Source: Haloglomus halophilum (GTDB lineage Archaea; Halobacteriota; Halobacteria; Halobacteriales; Haloarculaceae). Taken from it: a stretch of DNA of 64,000 bases. This document shows positions 31,555 through 40,951 of this stretch, one piece after another. The stretch covers positions 1,612,001-1,676,000 of the forward strand of contig NZ_CP101166.1 of NCBI RefSeq assembly GCF_024298885.1, in the 5' to 3' direction. The notes beneath the pieces were generated by a model that saw nothing but the letters and a program-made list of their open reading frames with translations, was not told the origin of the DNA and did no database searches. Each line of letters opens with the position of its first letter. Positions within the stretch are counted from its first letter, which is position 1. Made by a program: the position numbers and the translations under genes.

Positions 31555-32895
31555 ATGCGTGGCCCGGCCGCCGTCGCGGTAGCGCTCGCGGTTGCACTTC
31601 TCGCGGGAGCGGTGCTCGGGCCGGCCGCGGCCAGTTCCCCGCCACGGCCCGTCTGTCCCGCCTGCGGCACGCTGTTCGAGCGGACGGCCGCCGACCATGG
31701 CGTCGACGTGACCGTCCACGAGAGCACGGCGCTCGTACAGGTCCACGGGAACGGCAGCGCCACCTGGACGATCTGCAACCGGCTGAACGCCACGGACGGC
31801 TTCCGTGAGGATCCGGACGCGCTCGACGCGACGGCTCGCGGGCTCGCCGACCGGGAGTACGGTCCGCCCCGGGACGCGACCCTTCGCGCCGCCCGGCCCC
31901 AGGGTGACACCGCCGTCGTCGTCCTGCACGACCCGGATGCCGCCGAGCGTCACGCGGGCCTGCTCGTCGTCGACTACCTCCACACCGGCGGTGACGGCAC
32001 CGGAATCCGGCTCAACGCCGACCGGTTCTCGATTCGCGGGCCATCCGGGACGGTCGTCACGAACACGCCCGCGAGCGGCAGCGTGAACGGGTCGACGGTG
32101 ACGTGGACCGGCTCCGTCGCCGGCCCCGGGTACGTGGGGCCGTCCCTCGACGGGTCGCCGTACGTCGCCTTCGGGGCGCCGTCCGACCGGGGACTCCGGA
32201 CGGCCGCCGCACTCGCGCTCGCGACGCTCCCCATCGTCGTCGGGGCGCTCGGGCGGTTCGTCCTCGGTCAGACGCTTCTGTTCGCCGGCACCCTCGCGGT
32301 CGTGGCAGCCGCCGCCCACGGTCACGAGTTCGAGCGCGGTCCGGTGGCCTACGGTAGCGTGTTGGCTGCTGTCGGCGCCGCGGGCGCACTGCTCCCCGGC
32401 CTCGCGAACGGTCCAGGCTGGGTGTCGGTTCCCGCGCTCGCGGCCGTCGGCATCGGTCTCGCGGCGACACATCCGGCCGTCAGGGGGCGACAGTGGACGC
32501 CGGGACGCCTCGCGGCAGGCGCCGGCGTCGTTCTGGTGCTCGCCTCGGCCGTACTGTTCGCGCTCGAACACGCCATCGACGCGTACGACCCGTTCCGCGC
32601 GACGGCCCGGTCGCTCGGCCTGGCGCTCCCGTTCGCCGCGTGTCTGCCGCTCGGAGCCGCACTCCGTGGCAGCCGCCGAGAGATACTGGTCTGGGGCGGC
32701 GTCGCCGTCCTCGCGTTCGTCGTCACGACGCTGACGCTCGTGAACCCGGCCGACCCGCCCACGGGCCTCGGTGGCGGCCTCCTGCTGGTGTTCCTGTACG
32801 GCTTCGCCGTCGCGTTCCCGGTGCTGGGCTCGCTCGTCCTCGCGACCGGGTGGGCGCTGGTGTCTCGGGAACCAGGGTCCCCTTGGACAGCGTAG
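31555..32895 (+). CDS. Exported multi-pass membrane protein
   Basis: A 446-residue protein with a Sec signal peptide (AVAVALAVALLAGAVLGPAA), then an extracytoplasmic beta-rich domain (about residues 25-215) that starts with a CPACGTLF Cys pair and contains N-glycosylation sequons such as NGS. About seven to eight transmembrane segments follow (e.g. TLLFAGTLAVVAAAAHG, FVVTTLTLVNPADPPTG). The family is not known to me. CACTTATC lies 20-27 nt before ATG 31555, fitting a leaderless transcript. It ends in convergence with the Vps62-like lipoprotein. Confidence 0.7.
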   Translation: MRGPAAVAVALAVALLAGAVLGPAAASSPPRPVCPACGTLFERTAADHGVDVTVHESTALVQVHGNGSATWTICNRLNATDGFREDPDALDATARGLADREYGPPRDATLRAARPQGDTAVVVLHDPDAAERHAGLLVVDYLHTGGDGTGIRLNADRFSIRGPSGTVVTNTPASGSVNGSTVTWTGSVAGPGYVGPSLDGSPYVAFGAPSDRGLRTAAALALATLPIVVGALGRFVLGQTLLFAGTLAVVAAAAHGHEFERGPVAYGSVLAAVGAAGALLPGLANGPGWVSVPALAAVGIGLAATHPAVRGRQWTPGRLAAGAGVVLVLASAVLFALEHAIDAYDPFRATARSLGLALPFAACLPLGAALRGSRREILVWGGVAVLAFVVTTLTLVNPADPPTGLGGGLLLVFLYGFAVAFPVLGSLVLATGWALVSREPGSPWTA

Positions 32896-32960
32896 TGGGC
32901 GGGTATGTTGCGTATCCTGCTGTCGACCGGGACGTCCCCCGTCCGGCCCCGTCCCTCGTC

Positions 32961-35051
32961 TCACAGCTTCTCGGCATCGAGCGCCTGCTCCGTCCGGCGC
33001 TGGAGCTGCGAGAGTCGGCGGTCGACGGCGTTCGCGGTCGCCCCGGGGACGTTCCCCCGGGCCGACGACAGCGCCTCGCCCACCCGGTCGAGCCGCGTCG
33101 CGACGGCCTGGAGCTGCCGGTCGGCGCCCTGCCCGTCGCCCTGCTCGGCGCGTTCCAGCGCTCTGACCGCCGACCGTCGGACCGCGTCCAGCGCGGTCGC
33201 CAGCCCGCCAGCCGGTCCGGACGGTATGGTCCGGTTCCCGCCGCCCTGCCGGTCGTCATCGCCGTCCGAACTCCCATCGTCCCCGTCGGCCGCGTCGATG
33301 ACCGCGGCGCGGGTCTCGCCGGAGAGCGACCCGAGGAACCCCGCCAGCGAGGCCTTCCCCGTCCGGGGACGGTCGACGGTCACCGGTTCGTCCGCGTCCG
33401 GGTCGGGGTCGGGGTCGGGGTTGACCCGGAACGCGCCGACCTCGTCGTCGGCGTCCCGGACCTCGGCGGTGTAGGCCCCGTCGCGGTGGACGTAGACGGC
33501 GTCGCGGCCGTCCAGCCGGCTGTCGTAGATGCGGCCGCCGAAGTCGTCCTCGACGGCGGCCCGCCGGAGGTCGTCGTCGGTCCCCTCCGTGTCGATGCGG
33601 AGCTTCCGTGCGTCCTCGTTGGCGACCATCGCGACCGTCCCATCGGCGCCCGCCGCGGTCGGCCCGTCGGCTTCGACGCGCTCGCTGTGGGGGGCGCGCC
33701 CGGCGCCGTTGACGGTCAGCCGGTGCTCGCCCGCGGGCACGTCCGCGACGATGGCGCCCTGGAAGGAGGGGACGGCGACGGGGTCGCTCTCGACGAGGGC
33801 GATGGATTCGACGGTCGGTTCCTCGGTCGTCACGCCCTCTCCCTCGGGGGCGTCACTGTCGGGGGTCACGTCCCGGACGGCGGCGACCAGCCGGGCCGCC
33901 GGGCCGCCCTCGCCGATGGCGTCGTAGCGCTCGGCCAGTGTCGCCCGGTGGTTGGGGTCGCTGATATCCGTCGCCGGGTTCCGGTAGCGGGACTGCTTCC
34001 ACGGCGTGGCGGTGGCGGTGAGGTGGCTCGCGACGGCGTCCTCCACGAAGCCGGGCACGGCGAACTCGAAGCTCAGCTGTGGCCCGACGAAGGCGTCGAT
34101 GTCCTCGGCCTCGGCCGTCGGCACGAGGTCGTACGTCGCATCGCCCTCGGGACCGAGCGCCAGGCCCGACCGCCGCTCGGGAAGCTCGGATGGCGGACTC
34201 GCCAGCTCCGTGAACGACCGGACGGTGAGCTCCGGTGGGGCGAGATGCCGTCGCTCGAACGCCGGCAGCTCAGGGTGCTCGTACACCGGTGCGTCGTCCA
34301 GTTCGGGGATGGCGTACGGCAGCCGGAACCCCTCGTCGCGGGGGAGTCCGTAGGCGACCGGGAGCTCCGCCAGTGCCTCGACCACGCCCAGGGTGGCGTT
34401 GGTCACGTCCGCGGCAGCCTCGCCCAGCGGCAGTCGCTGGAAGCTGTCGGCCAGCTCGTTCAGCGAGAGCGCGCTGGAGTGTGACCCCAGCTCCGAGAGG
34501 ACCCGCGGCCGGCGCCCGGGGTCGATGAACTCGTTGTTGGGGACCGACCGCGAGTGCGCGCTCGCCACGTACAGCTGTGCTGTGTCCGTTTCGCCGTCGA
34601 CGAAGACGTGGAGGGCCTCCCAGTCGTGCCAGTGGAAGTTGGTCGTGAACTGGTCGAACGCCGAGTACCACCAGAACTGGACCACCTCCAGCGGGGAGTC
34701 CCGGTAGCGCCGGCCGTTGTAGAACACCGTCGGTGCGGGGGGCGCGTCGGGCTCGTACGCCGCCAGATAGCCGTTCACCGCGTCGAACCCGGTGACGACC
34801 CGCTCGCCGTCCCGGTCGGTCGCGTACGGCCGGGGGTCGGTCGGGAACCAGGTCTCGTCGGCGTCGAACTGGAGCGTGGGGGCGAACCGTTCGGCCAGTT
34901 CGCCCGCCCGCTCCTCGCCCAGCGCCTCGGTCGCCGCCGTCGAGCCGCCGTCGCCGTTCCCGCCGAGCATCGAACAGCCCGCCAGCGTGCCGGCGCCGCC
35001 CGCGCCGGCGGCCGCGAGCAGGTCCCGCCGGGTCAGCGTATCACGCTCCAT
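32961..35051 (-). CDS. Tat lipoprotein with Vps62/NPP1-like domain
   Basis: A 696-residue lipoprotein with Tat/lipobox signal TRRDLLAAAGAGGAGTLAGC. The mature protein begins with a domain (about residues 55-350) containing FWWYSAFDQFTTNFHWHDWE and ALHVFVDGE, then YVASAHSRS. The HDWE motif and following His resemble Vps62 and NPP1/NLP (GHRHDWE) folds. The C-terminal half has beta-rich segments, a D-P-D-P linker near 33410, and a helical end rich in Arg/Gln. It sits head-to-head with mutL. ATG 35051 is chosen for the Tat signal. The function is unknown. Confidence 0.7.
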   Translation of the reverse strand: MERDTLTRRDLLAAAGAGGAGTLAGCSMLGGNGDGGSTAATEALGEERAGELAERFAPTLQFDADETWFPTDPRPYATDRDGERVVTGFDAVNGYLAAYEPDAPPAPTVFYNGRRYRDSPLEVVQFWWYSAFDQFTTNFHWHDWEALHVFVDGETDTAQLYVASAHSRSVPNNEFIDPGRRPRVLSELGSHSSALSLNELADSFQRLPLGEAAADVTNATLGVVEALAELPVAYGLPRDEGFRLPYAIPELDDAPVYEHPELPAFERRHLAPPELTVRSFTELASPPSELPERRSGLALGPEGDATYDLVPTAEAEDIDAFVGPQLSFEFAVPGFVEDAVASHLTATATPWKQSRYRNPATDISDPNHRATLAERYDAIGEGGPAARLVAAVRDVTPDSDAPEGEGVTTEEPTVESIALVESDPVAVPSFQGAIVADVPAGEHRLTVNGAGRAPHSERVEADGPTAAGADGTVAMVANEDARKLRIDTEGTDDDLRRAAVEDDFGGRIYDSRLDGRDAVYVHRDGAYTAEVRDADDEVGAFRVNPDPDPDPDADEPVTVDRPRTGKASLAGFLGSLSGETRAAVIDAADGDDGSSDGDDDRQGGGNRTIPSGPAGGLATALDAVRRSAVRALERAEQGDGQGADRQLQAVATRLDRVGEALSSARGNVPGATANAVDRRLSQLQRRTEQALDAEKL

Positions 35052-35150
35052 GTCTCCCGTTCTCGCGGGAGCGGTATGCACTTACTGGCCGGCCCCGTGG
35101 TGCCTCCGACCGTAACGACCACCTTTCCCCCCACCTTTCCCCCGTCAACA

Positions 35151-37457
35151 GTGCCCGAGATCCACGAACTCGACGCGGCGACGGTGGACCGCATCGCGGC
35201 CGGCGAGGTCGTCGAGCGACCCGCCAGTGCGGTGAAAGAGCTGGTCGAGAACGCCATCGACGCCGACGCTTCCCGCGTCGAGGTGGCCGTCGAGGCCGGC
35301 GGCAGCGACGGCATCCGGGTCTCGGACGACGGCGTCGGGATGACCCGCGAGGCGGTCGAGCGCGCGGTCCGCGAGCACACCACCTCGAAGATACGGGACG
35401 TCTCCGACCTCGAATCCGGCGTCGGGACGCTCGGCTTCCGCGGCGAGGCGCTCCACGCCATCGGCGCCGTCTCGCGGTTGACCGTCCGCACGCGCCCGCG
35501 GAGCGACCGCGACGACCTCGCCGACGACGCGGCCGAGACGGGCACGGAACTCGTCGTCGAGGGCGGCGAGGTCACGAGCGTCGAGCGCGTTGGCTGTCCG
35601 GAGGGGACGACCGTCGAGGTGGCGGACCTGTTCTACAACGTCCCCGCGCGCCGGAAGTACCTCAAGCGCGACGCCACCGAGTTCGCCCACGTCAACCGCG
35701 TCGTCGCGGGCTACGCGCTCGCGAACCCGGGGGTGGCGGTCTCGCTGACCCACGACGGCCGCGAGACGTTCGCCACGCCCGGGCAGGGCGACCTGCGCGG
35801 CGCGATGCTCGCGGTGTACGGCCGCGAGGTCGCCGAGGGCACGGTGCTGGTCGGTGGGGGCGGCGCGGACCCGACGAGCGATGCCGCGCGGGCGGCTGCC
35901 CGTCCCGACGATGCCCCGGCCGACGCCGACCCGGACGGCCCGCTCGACGGCATCTGTGGCCTCGTCAGCGACGCCGAGACGACCCGCTCCGGTCGCGAGT
36001 ACCTCAACGTCTACGTCAACGGCCGCTGGGTCACCGCCCGCGCCGTCCGCGAGGCCATCGTGGAGGCGTACGGTGGACAGCTCGCGGGCGACCGCTATCC
36101 GTTCGCGGCCCTCTTCCTGTCGCTGCCCGCCGACGAGGTTGACGTGAACGTCCACCCGCGCAAGCGCGAGGTCCGGTTCGCCGACGAGGAGGGCGTCCGC
36201 CGGCAGGTCAAGCGCGCCGTGCGCTCGGCGCTGCTGGAGGCGGGACTCGTCCGCTCGTCGGCGCCGCGCGGGCGCTCCCAGCCCGAACAGACGGAGATCA
36301 GCCCGGAGCGCGCCGTGCTGGAGTCGGACTCGCTGGCGGGGACCGGCGACGAGCCACGCCGTGTCGACGACGGCCGCTGGGTGGCCGAGGAGACCGACAC
36401 GGCGCCCGACCCGGGCGTTCAGGACCCCGGCCCGGACGCGGCCGAGCGGGAGGCCCGGACCGACACCGACCCCGGTCGCTGGCGCGTCGCCGAGAGCGAC
36501 GGCATCGCGCCGACCGCCGCGCCCGACGTGGACGAGTCCGGTGACAGCTCGGCGGGCTCCGGGTCCGCGGCCTCCACGACCGGCGTCGGTCCCGGTGGCC
36601 GGACGGGGGCGGCGACTCCCGACGAGGACCGCAGCGAGGAGGCCGCTGCCGGTGCCCGGACCGCACCCGGTGCGGGCGCGGGGCCGGACGCCAGCGCGCC
36701 CGTGAGGGGCACCGCTTCGGGTGGAACGGGACCGACCGACGAGGGCCACGACCCGCACCGACGCTTCCGCGGTGCGACCGAGCAGCGGACGCTCGGTGGC
36801 GAGGCCGTCGACCGCTCGTTCGCGTTCGACCGGCTCCCCGGGATGCGGGTGCTCGGCCAGCTCTCGGAGACGTACCTCGCGGCCGAGACCGACGACGGCC
36901 TCGTCCTGGTCGACCAGCACGCCGCCGACGAGCGGGTCAACTACGAGGCGCTCCGCGAGCAGTTCCTCGACGGGCCCGTCACGACGCAGACGCTCGCGGA
37001 ACCGGTCTCCGTGGCCGTCACGAGCGAGGAGGCCGAACTCGTCCGCGAGCGCGGCGCGGCGCTCGAACGCCTGGGCCTGTCGGTCGCGCTCGCGGACGAG
37101 GGGGACGGGGACGCGAGCCGGGTCGTCCGTGTCTCGGCGGTCCCGGCCGTTCTCGCCGACGCGATGGACCCCGACCTCGTCCGGGACCTGCTGGCCGACC
37201 TCGCCGCCGGCGACCCGGACGCGACCGTGACCGAGCGCGTCGATGCACTGCTGGGCGACATGGCCTGCTACCCCGCCATCAAGGGTAACGAGTCGCTCCG
37301 CGAGGGGACCGTGGTCTCGTTGCTGGAGGCGCTCGACGGCTGCGAGAACCCGTACGCGTGCCCGCACGGGCGCCCGACGCTCGTGGAGTTCGACTTCGGG
37401 GAGATCGAGGACCGCTTCGAGCGGGACTACCCCGGGCACTCCCATCGTCGGGCGTAG
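35151..37457 (+). CDS. mutL: DNA mismatch repair protein MutL
   Basis: A 768-residue MutL with a GHKL ATPase N-terminus (RIAAGEVVERPASAVKELVE, NAIDADASRVEV, DDGVGM, GTLGFRGEAL). A long acidic, Gly/Ala/Pro-rich linker spans about residues 370-545. The C-terminal domain has DQHAADERVNYE (from D588), matching the latent endonuclease motif DQHA-x2-E-x4-E, and CPHGRP near the end. It is expected to nick DNA after MutS recruits it. The start is GTG 35151; an upstream in-frame ATG would add a Pro/Thr-rich stretch. mutS is about 17 kb away on the other strand. Confidence 0.95.
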   Translation: MPEIHELDAATVDRIAAGEVVERPASAVKELVENAIDADASRVEVAVEAGGSDGIRVSDDGVGMTREAVERAVREHTTSKIRDVSDLESGVGTLGFRGEALHAIGAVSRLTVRTRPRSDRDDLADDAAETGTELVVEGGEVTSVERVGCPEGTTVEVADLFYNVPARRKYLKRDATEFAHVNRVVAGYALANPGVAVSLTHDGRETFATPGQGDLRGAMLAVYGREVAEGTVLVGGGGADPTSDAARAAARPDDAPADADPDGPLDGICGLVSDAETTRSGREYLNVYVNGRWVTARAVREAIVEAYGGQLAGDRYPFAALFLSLPADEVDVNVHPRKREVRFADEEGVRRQVKRAVRSALLEAGLVRSSAPRGRSQPEQTEISPERAVLESDSLAGTGDEPRRVDDGRWVAEETDTAPDPGVQDPGPDAAEREARTDTDPGRWRVAESDGIAPTAAPDVDESGDSSAGSGSAASTTGVGPGGRTGAATPDEDRSEEAAAGARTAPGAGAGPDASAPVRGTASGGTGPTDEGHDPHRRFRGATEQRTLGGEAVDRSFAFDRLPGMRVLGQLSETYLAAETDDGLVLVDQHAADERVNYEALREQFLDGPVTTQTLAEPVSVAVTSEEAELVRERGAALERLGLSVALADEGDGDASRVVRVSAVPAVLADAMDPDLVRDLLADLAAGDPDATVTERVDALLGDMACYPAIKGNESLREGTVVSLLEALDGCENPYACPHGRPTLVEFDFGEIEDRFERDYPGHSHRRA

Positions 37458-37738
37458 GGTGACGATGGTGCCCGTGGCTGGGTAGCCGAGGCTGCAACCG
37501 GGGTGGCCTCTTGTGCCTCCGGCGAGTGCGATGACCACCGACTGGCGACTGGAGGGCGGCAGTCGGGAACTGGCGGCTCTCGGCGAGCCTCAGTGTGTGT
37601 ACGTTCGTCACCCCGCCGCCGGACGAGCCGGTCTGACCAGCCGGCGACGCGGCACCGGCGGCGGCGACCCGAGTCTGCCAGTGGCGACACACGCGACCGA
37701 CCGCCCCAACTAAACCACCCGGGCGCCTTCCGCCGGGC

Positions 37739-38692
37739 ATGACCGAACTCGTGACGTTCGGGGAGACCGGGCTCCGGCTCTCCGCGACTCCCGGCGAGCG
37801 GCTCGAGACGGCCGACCGGCTCCGCGTGCGCGCGGCCGGGCCGGAGAGCAACGCTGCGGTGGCCGCTCGCCGGACCGGGGTGGCGGCGACGTGGCTCTCG
37901 CGGCTGCCCGACACGCCGCTGGGCCACCGCGTGGCCGACGAACTCCGGGGGTACGATATCGATGTCGTCGTCGAGTGGGTCGACGCGGGCACCGAGGCCG
38001 ACCGCGTGGGGCTGACGTTCGAGGAGCGCGCAGGCCCACCCCGCGGCGATGCGGCCGTCAACGACCACGCGGGCGCGGCGATGGCCGGCGTCTCGATGGA
38101 CGACGTGCCGGTCTCGCGTGTCGAGGCCGCCGATGTCGCGTACACGACCGGCGCGACGCCGGCGCTCTCCCCCCGCGCCGCGACCGCGACCGCACGCTAC
38201 CTCAAGGCCGCGAGCGACGGGGGTGCGACCACCGCCCTCGACATCGCCTACCGGCCGGACCGCTGGGACGGGCCGGACGCGGCCTGCGAGACGCTGACGG
38301 AGTTCTTCCCGGCCGTGGACGTGCTCCTGACCAGCGAGGCGGACGCCGAGACGGTGCTCGACGAGGACGGTCAGCCCGCGGCCGCGGCGAACGCGCTCGC
38401 GGCCGAGCACGGGTTCGACACGGTCGTGGTCTACGGGGCGCGGGGTGCGACCGCGCTCCACGACGGGACCGTCCACGCGGTCGATGCCGTCGAGGCGGAG
38501 ACCCGTGACGACGCCGGCGCGGCCGACGCGTTCGCGGGGGCCTTCTGCGCGGAACTGGCCGCGACCGACGACGTGGAGGCGGCGCTCCGGACGGGCGTCG
38601 TGACGGCCGCGCTCGCGCGGACCGTCGAGGGGAGCGTCCCGGCGGTCCGCCGGGACGAGATCGACCGACTCCTGGCGACGCTCGACGACTGA
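37739..38692 (+). CDS. PfkB-family sugar kinase (KDG-kinase-like)
   Basis: A 317-residue ribokinase-fold enzyme. The N-terminus TELVTFGETGLRLSATPGER, AAGPESNAAVAARRTGVAAT and the C-terminal anion-hole/catalytic motif DDAGAADAFAGAF mark PfkB proteins; the catalytic Asp is kept, although the usual GAGD reads GAAD. Length and N-terminus are closest to 2-keto-3-deoxygluconate kinases of the semi-phosphorylative Entner-Doudoroff route, but substrate cannot be read from sequence. The 280-nt gap upstream, after mutL, has no supported gene. Confidence 0.82.
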   Translation: MTELVTFGETGLRLSATPGERLETADRLRVRAAGPESNAAVAARRTGVAATWLSRLPDTPLGHRVADELRGYDIDVVVEWVDAGTEADRVGLTFEERAGPPRGDAAVNDHAGAAMAGVSMDDVPVSRVEAADVAYTTGATPALSPRAATATARYLKAASDGGATTALDIAYRPDRWDGPDAACETLTEFFPAVDVLLTSEADAETVLDEDGQPAAAANALAAEHGFDTVVVYGARGATALHDGTVHAVDAVEAETRDDAGAADAFAGAFCAELAATDDVEAALRTGVVTAALARTVEGSVPAVRRDEIDRLLATLDD

Positions 38693-38836
38693 CGGACGGT
38701 CCGCCCCGGCAGTTAACTGTCTGTTCAAATATACGATCGCTGCGTCGCATGCGGCCATCGGAACGAAATAGCACTTCAAAGGCCCGCTTATGGCTGCATT
38801 GGGGAGTGATATACGTTCGCAAGAATAGCCAGCAAG

Positions 38837-38845
38837 CTTATACAT
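38837..38845 (+). promoter_or_regulatory. TATA box of PGF-CTERM surface protein gene
   Basis: CTTATACAT lies 24 nt before ATG 38870, giving a leaderless-type start. Flanking DNA is AT-richer (GCAAGAATAGCCAGCAAG). Confidence 0.65.
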
Positions 38846-38869
38846 GGAACGACGAAACGGCTGGCTGTC

Positions 38870-40171
38870 ATGAACTGGAAAGCACTCGTGGTCGCGGCCA
38901 CACTGGTCGTCTCCGCCGTTGGGGCGCCGATGGCGGCCGCCGCGACGACGGATGCGGCCGGTCAGCAGGCGTCCGGCGATGTACAGAGCGGTACGTACGT
39001 CTCGTTCGAGACGGCTGACAGCGCGGTCGTGGACTACACGGTCAACGGGAAGACGGTCGTCGACCGGCTGAGCGTCCAGTCCACGTCCGAGGCGCGGTCC
39101 GGGGCCAGCGGTGGGCTCGGGGTCAGCGTCTCGGGGTCGGCCTTCGCCGGTGCGGGCCTGGACGTCGCGAGCACGTTCAGCGCCGACGCCAGCACGAGCG
39201 CCACCATCCAGTCCGAGAGCGGCGCGGAGCTCGTCGCCCACGACAACGACCGCGGTATCGTGGTCGTGAAGGCGAACGGCGAGAGCCACGTCGCCCGGTT
39301 CAACACCACCAGCGACTCCAGCGCGGCCCAGGAGTCCGAGAAGCGCGCCGTCGTCACGAAGGAGGACGGCACCACCGCGACGGTCATCGTCGTCGGCGAG
39401 GGTAACGTGACCGTCTCGGACAGCGGCAACGTCACGGCCCGGACTGCCGAGGACGGCCGTGTCGTCTACCGGCAGTACGAGGGCGAGCGCAACGACTCGG
39501 AGAAGCAGCAGGAGCGCATGATCGAGAACGGCACCGCGGTCGCCGAGGTGTACGTGCAGGCTGCCGGTGACGCCGCGAGCGACGCCGGCGACGACGGCGA
39601 CAGCACGCCGACGGACACCGCGACGGCAACGGCGACGCCGACCGAGGAGCCCAGCGAGGAGGCCAAAGAGCACAGTGCCGACGTCGTCCGCTACAGCGAG
39701 GACACGACGGTCGAGGTGACCGAGAACGCCGCCGGCACGTTCAACGCGACGGTCGAGCGGGCCGAGAGCGAAGGGAAGGTCGTCATCATGAGCGTCTCGG
39801 AGGCCGCCTTCGAGAACGCGGAGAACGCCGAGGTCTACGTCGACGGTGAGGCGGCGGTCGAGGCCTCGTCGTACGCGGCGGTCGAGAGCGCCGCGAACGG
39901 CGGCGAGACCTCGAAGTATCTCGTCCGGTCTTCGAGCAGCGCGCAGGCCTCGACGGACGTGGTGGTCGGTATCAACCACTTCTCCGCCCGCGAGGTCTCG
40001 ATGCAGGACGCGGATGCGGACACCAGCGAGGGGTCCACCGCGACCGACGGCGGTAGCGACGACGAGGGCGGTGCCAACGCCACCGAGAGCGGTGGCCAGC
40101 CCGGCTTCGGCGCCGGCATCGCGGTGGTCGCACTCGTCGGTGCGGCCCTGTTCGCCCGCCGCCAGCGGTAG
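38870..40171 (+). CDS. PGF-CTERM surface glycoprotein-like protein
   Basis: A 433-residue secreted protein. A Sec signal peptide (NWKALVVAATLVVSAVGAPM) is followed by a beta-rich ectodomain (about 30-235) full of N-x-S/T sequons, a Thr/Glu-rich stalk (STPTDTATATATPTEEPSEE, about 245-265), a second domain (about 270-385) and an Asp/Ser-rich linker. The C-terminus GQPGFGAGIAVVALVGAALF plus RRQR is a PGF-CTERM tripartite signal, predicted to be cleaved and lipid-attached by archaeosortase A. It is likely a glycosylated surface protein of unknown binding role. Confidence 0.85.
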   Translation: MNWKALVVAATLVVSAVGAPMAAAATTDAAGQQASGDVQSGTYVSFETADSAVVDYTVNGKTVVDRLSVQSTSEARSGASGGLGVSVSGSAFAGAGLDVASTFSADASTSATIQSESGAELVAHDNDRGIVVVKANGESHVARFNTTSDSSAAQESEKRAVVTKEDGTTATVIVVGEGNVTVSDSGNVTARTAEDGRVVYRQYEGERNDSEKQQERMIENGTAVAEVYVQAAGDAASDAGDDGDSTPTDTATATATPTEEPSEEAKEHSADVVRYSEDTTVEVTENAAGTFNATVERAESEGKVVIMSVSEAAFENAENAEVYVDGEAAVEASSYAAVESAANGGETSKYLVRSSSSAQASTDVVVGINHFSAREVSMQDADADTSEGSTATDGGSDDEGGANATESGGQPGFGAGIAVVALVGAALFARRQR

Positions 40172-40326
40172 CGAGTAGCGAACGGACGGGCGCTACGCCC
40201 GTCTCGGTATCTCGGCTCCCGGCTCTCTCCGACGCCCCGTTTCTCCCGTTTTCGCGCCTGGCAGTGGGACACTGCCGTCGGCGCGGGACTGCCACATTTA
40301 TCGGGGTCCCGTGCCGAGCGTGGGGC

Positions 40327-40806
40327 ATGGACGTGAAGTCACGCCACCATCTCCGGGGTGACGAGATCGACGAGATCGTCGACCACATCGCGGACCGCCT
40401 CGGCGTCACCGTCGAGGGCGACGCCTGGGAGGATGTCGAGTTCGTCGACGACGACCGCCGTGTCGTGCTCGTCGACGGAGAGCCGGCGGTCGCCTTCTAC
40501 GACGAGGAGCCGTTCCTGACCGTACAGGGCGCCAACCGGTTCCCGCCCGAATCGCGCATCGTCACCGTCGACGCGGGCGCTGTCTCGTTCGTCTCCGACG
40601 GCGCGAACGTGATGCGCCCCGGCATCGTCGAGGCCGACGACGCCATCGACCCCGGCGACCTCGTCGTCATCGCCGAGGAGACCCACGGGAAGGTGCTGGC
40701 GGTCGGGCGGGCCGACGTGCCCGGCGACGAGATGGCCGGTGACAGCGGGAAGGTCGTCGACTCGCTGCATCACGTCGGCGACGACCTGTTCGAATTCTCG
40801 GTGTAG
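40327..40806 (+). CDS. PUA-domain RNA-binding protein
   Basis: A 159-residue protein with an N-terminal MCT-1/Tma20-like segment (SRHHLRGDEIDEIVDHIADR) and a C-terminal PUA domain (PESRIVTVDAGAVSFVSDGA, GIVEADDAIDPGDLVVIAEE). Archaeal members resemble eukaryotic MCT-1/eIF2D factors and probably bind tRNA or ribosomes. ATG 40327 starts exactly at the conserved DVKSRHHL. The downstream region 40807-40951 is AT-rich and holds promoter elements for the amidotransferase. Confidence 0.85.
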   Translation: MDVKSRHHLRGDEIDEIVDHIADRLGVTVEGDAWEDVEFVDDDRRVVLVDGEPAVAFYDEEPFLTVQGANRFPPESRIVTVDAGAVSFVSDGANVMRPGIVEADDAIDPGDLVVIAEETHGKVLAVGRADVPGDEMAGDSGKVVDSLHHVGDDLFEFSV

Positions 40807-40951
40807 TGGCTGTATAATCCGACAATTCCTTTGGTTATGTCGATAATGGCCGAATAGATATAATATCCGACTACGGTCGCGGGTGCGGTGTTGTGGCTCC
40901 GCCACGTGCTGTGCCGAAACGCATACCCCTGCCGATGGGTAACGTGCGGCC

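Noticed and set aside
34554..35150. N-terminal extension of mutL
   Set aside because: Would overlap the lipoprotein gene on the other strand and is Arg/Pro-rich; homology begins at GTG 35151.
37427..39979. 850-codon minus-strand frame over the sugar kinase and surface protein
   Set aside because: Crosses two well-supported genes and an AT-rich promoter; composition is shadow-like.
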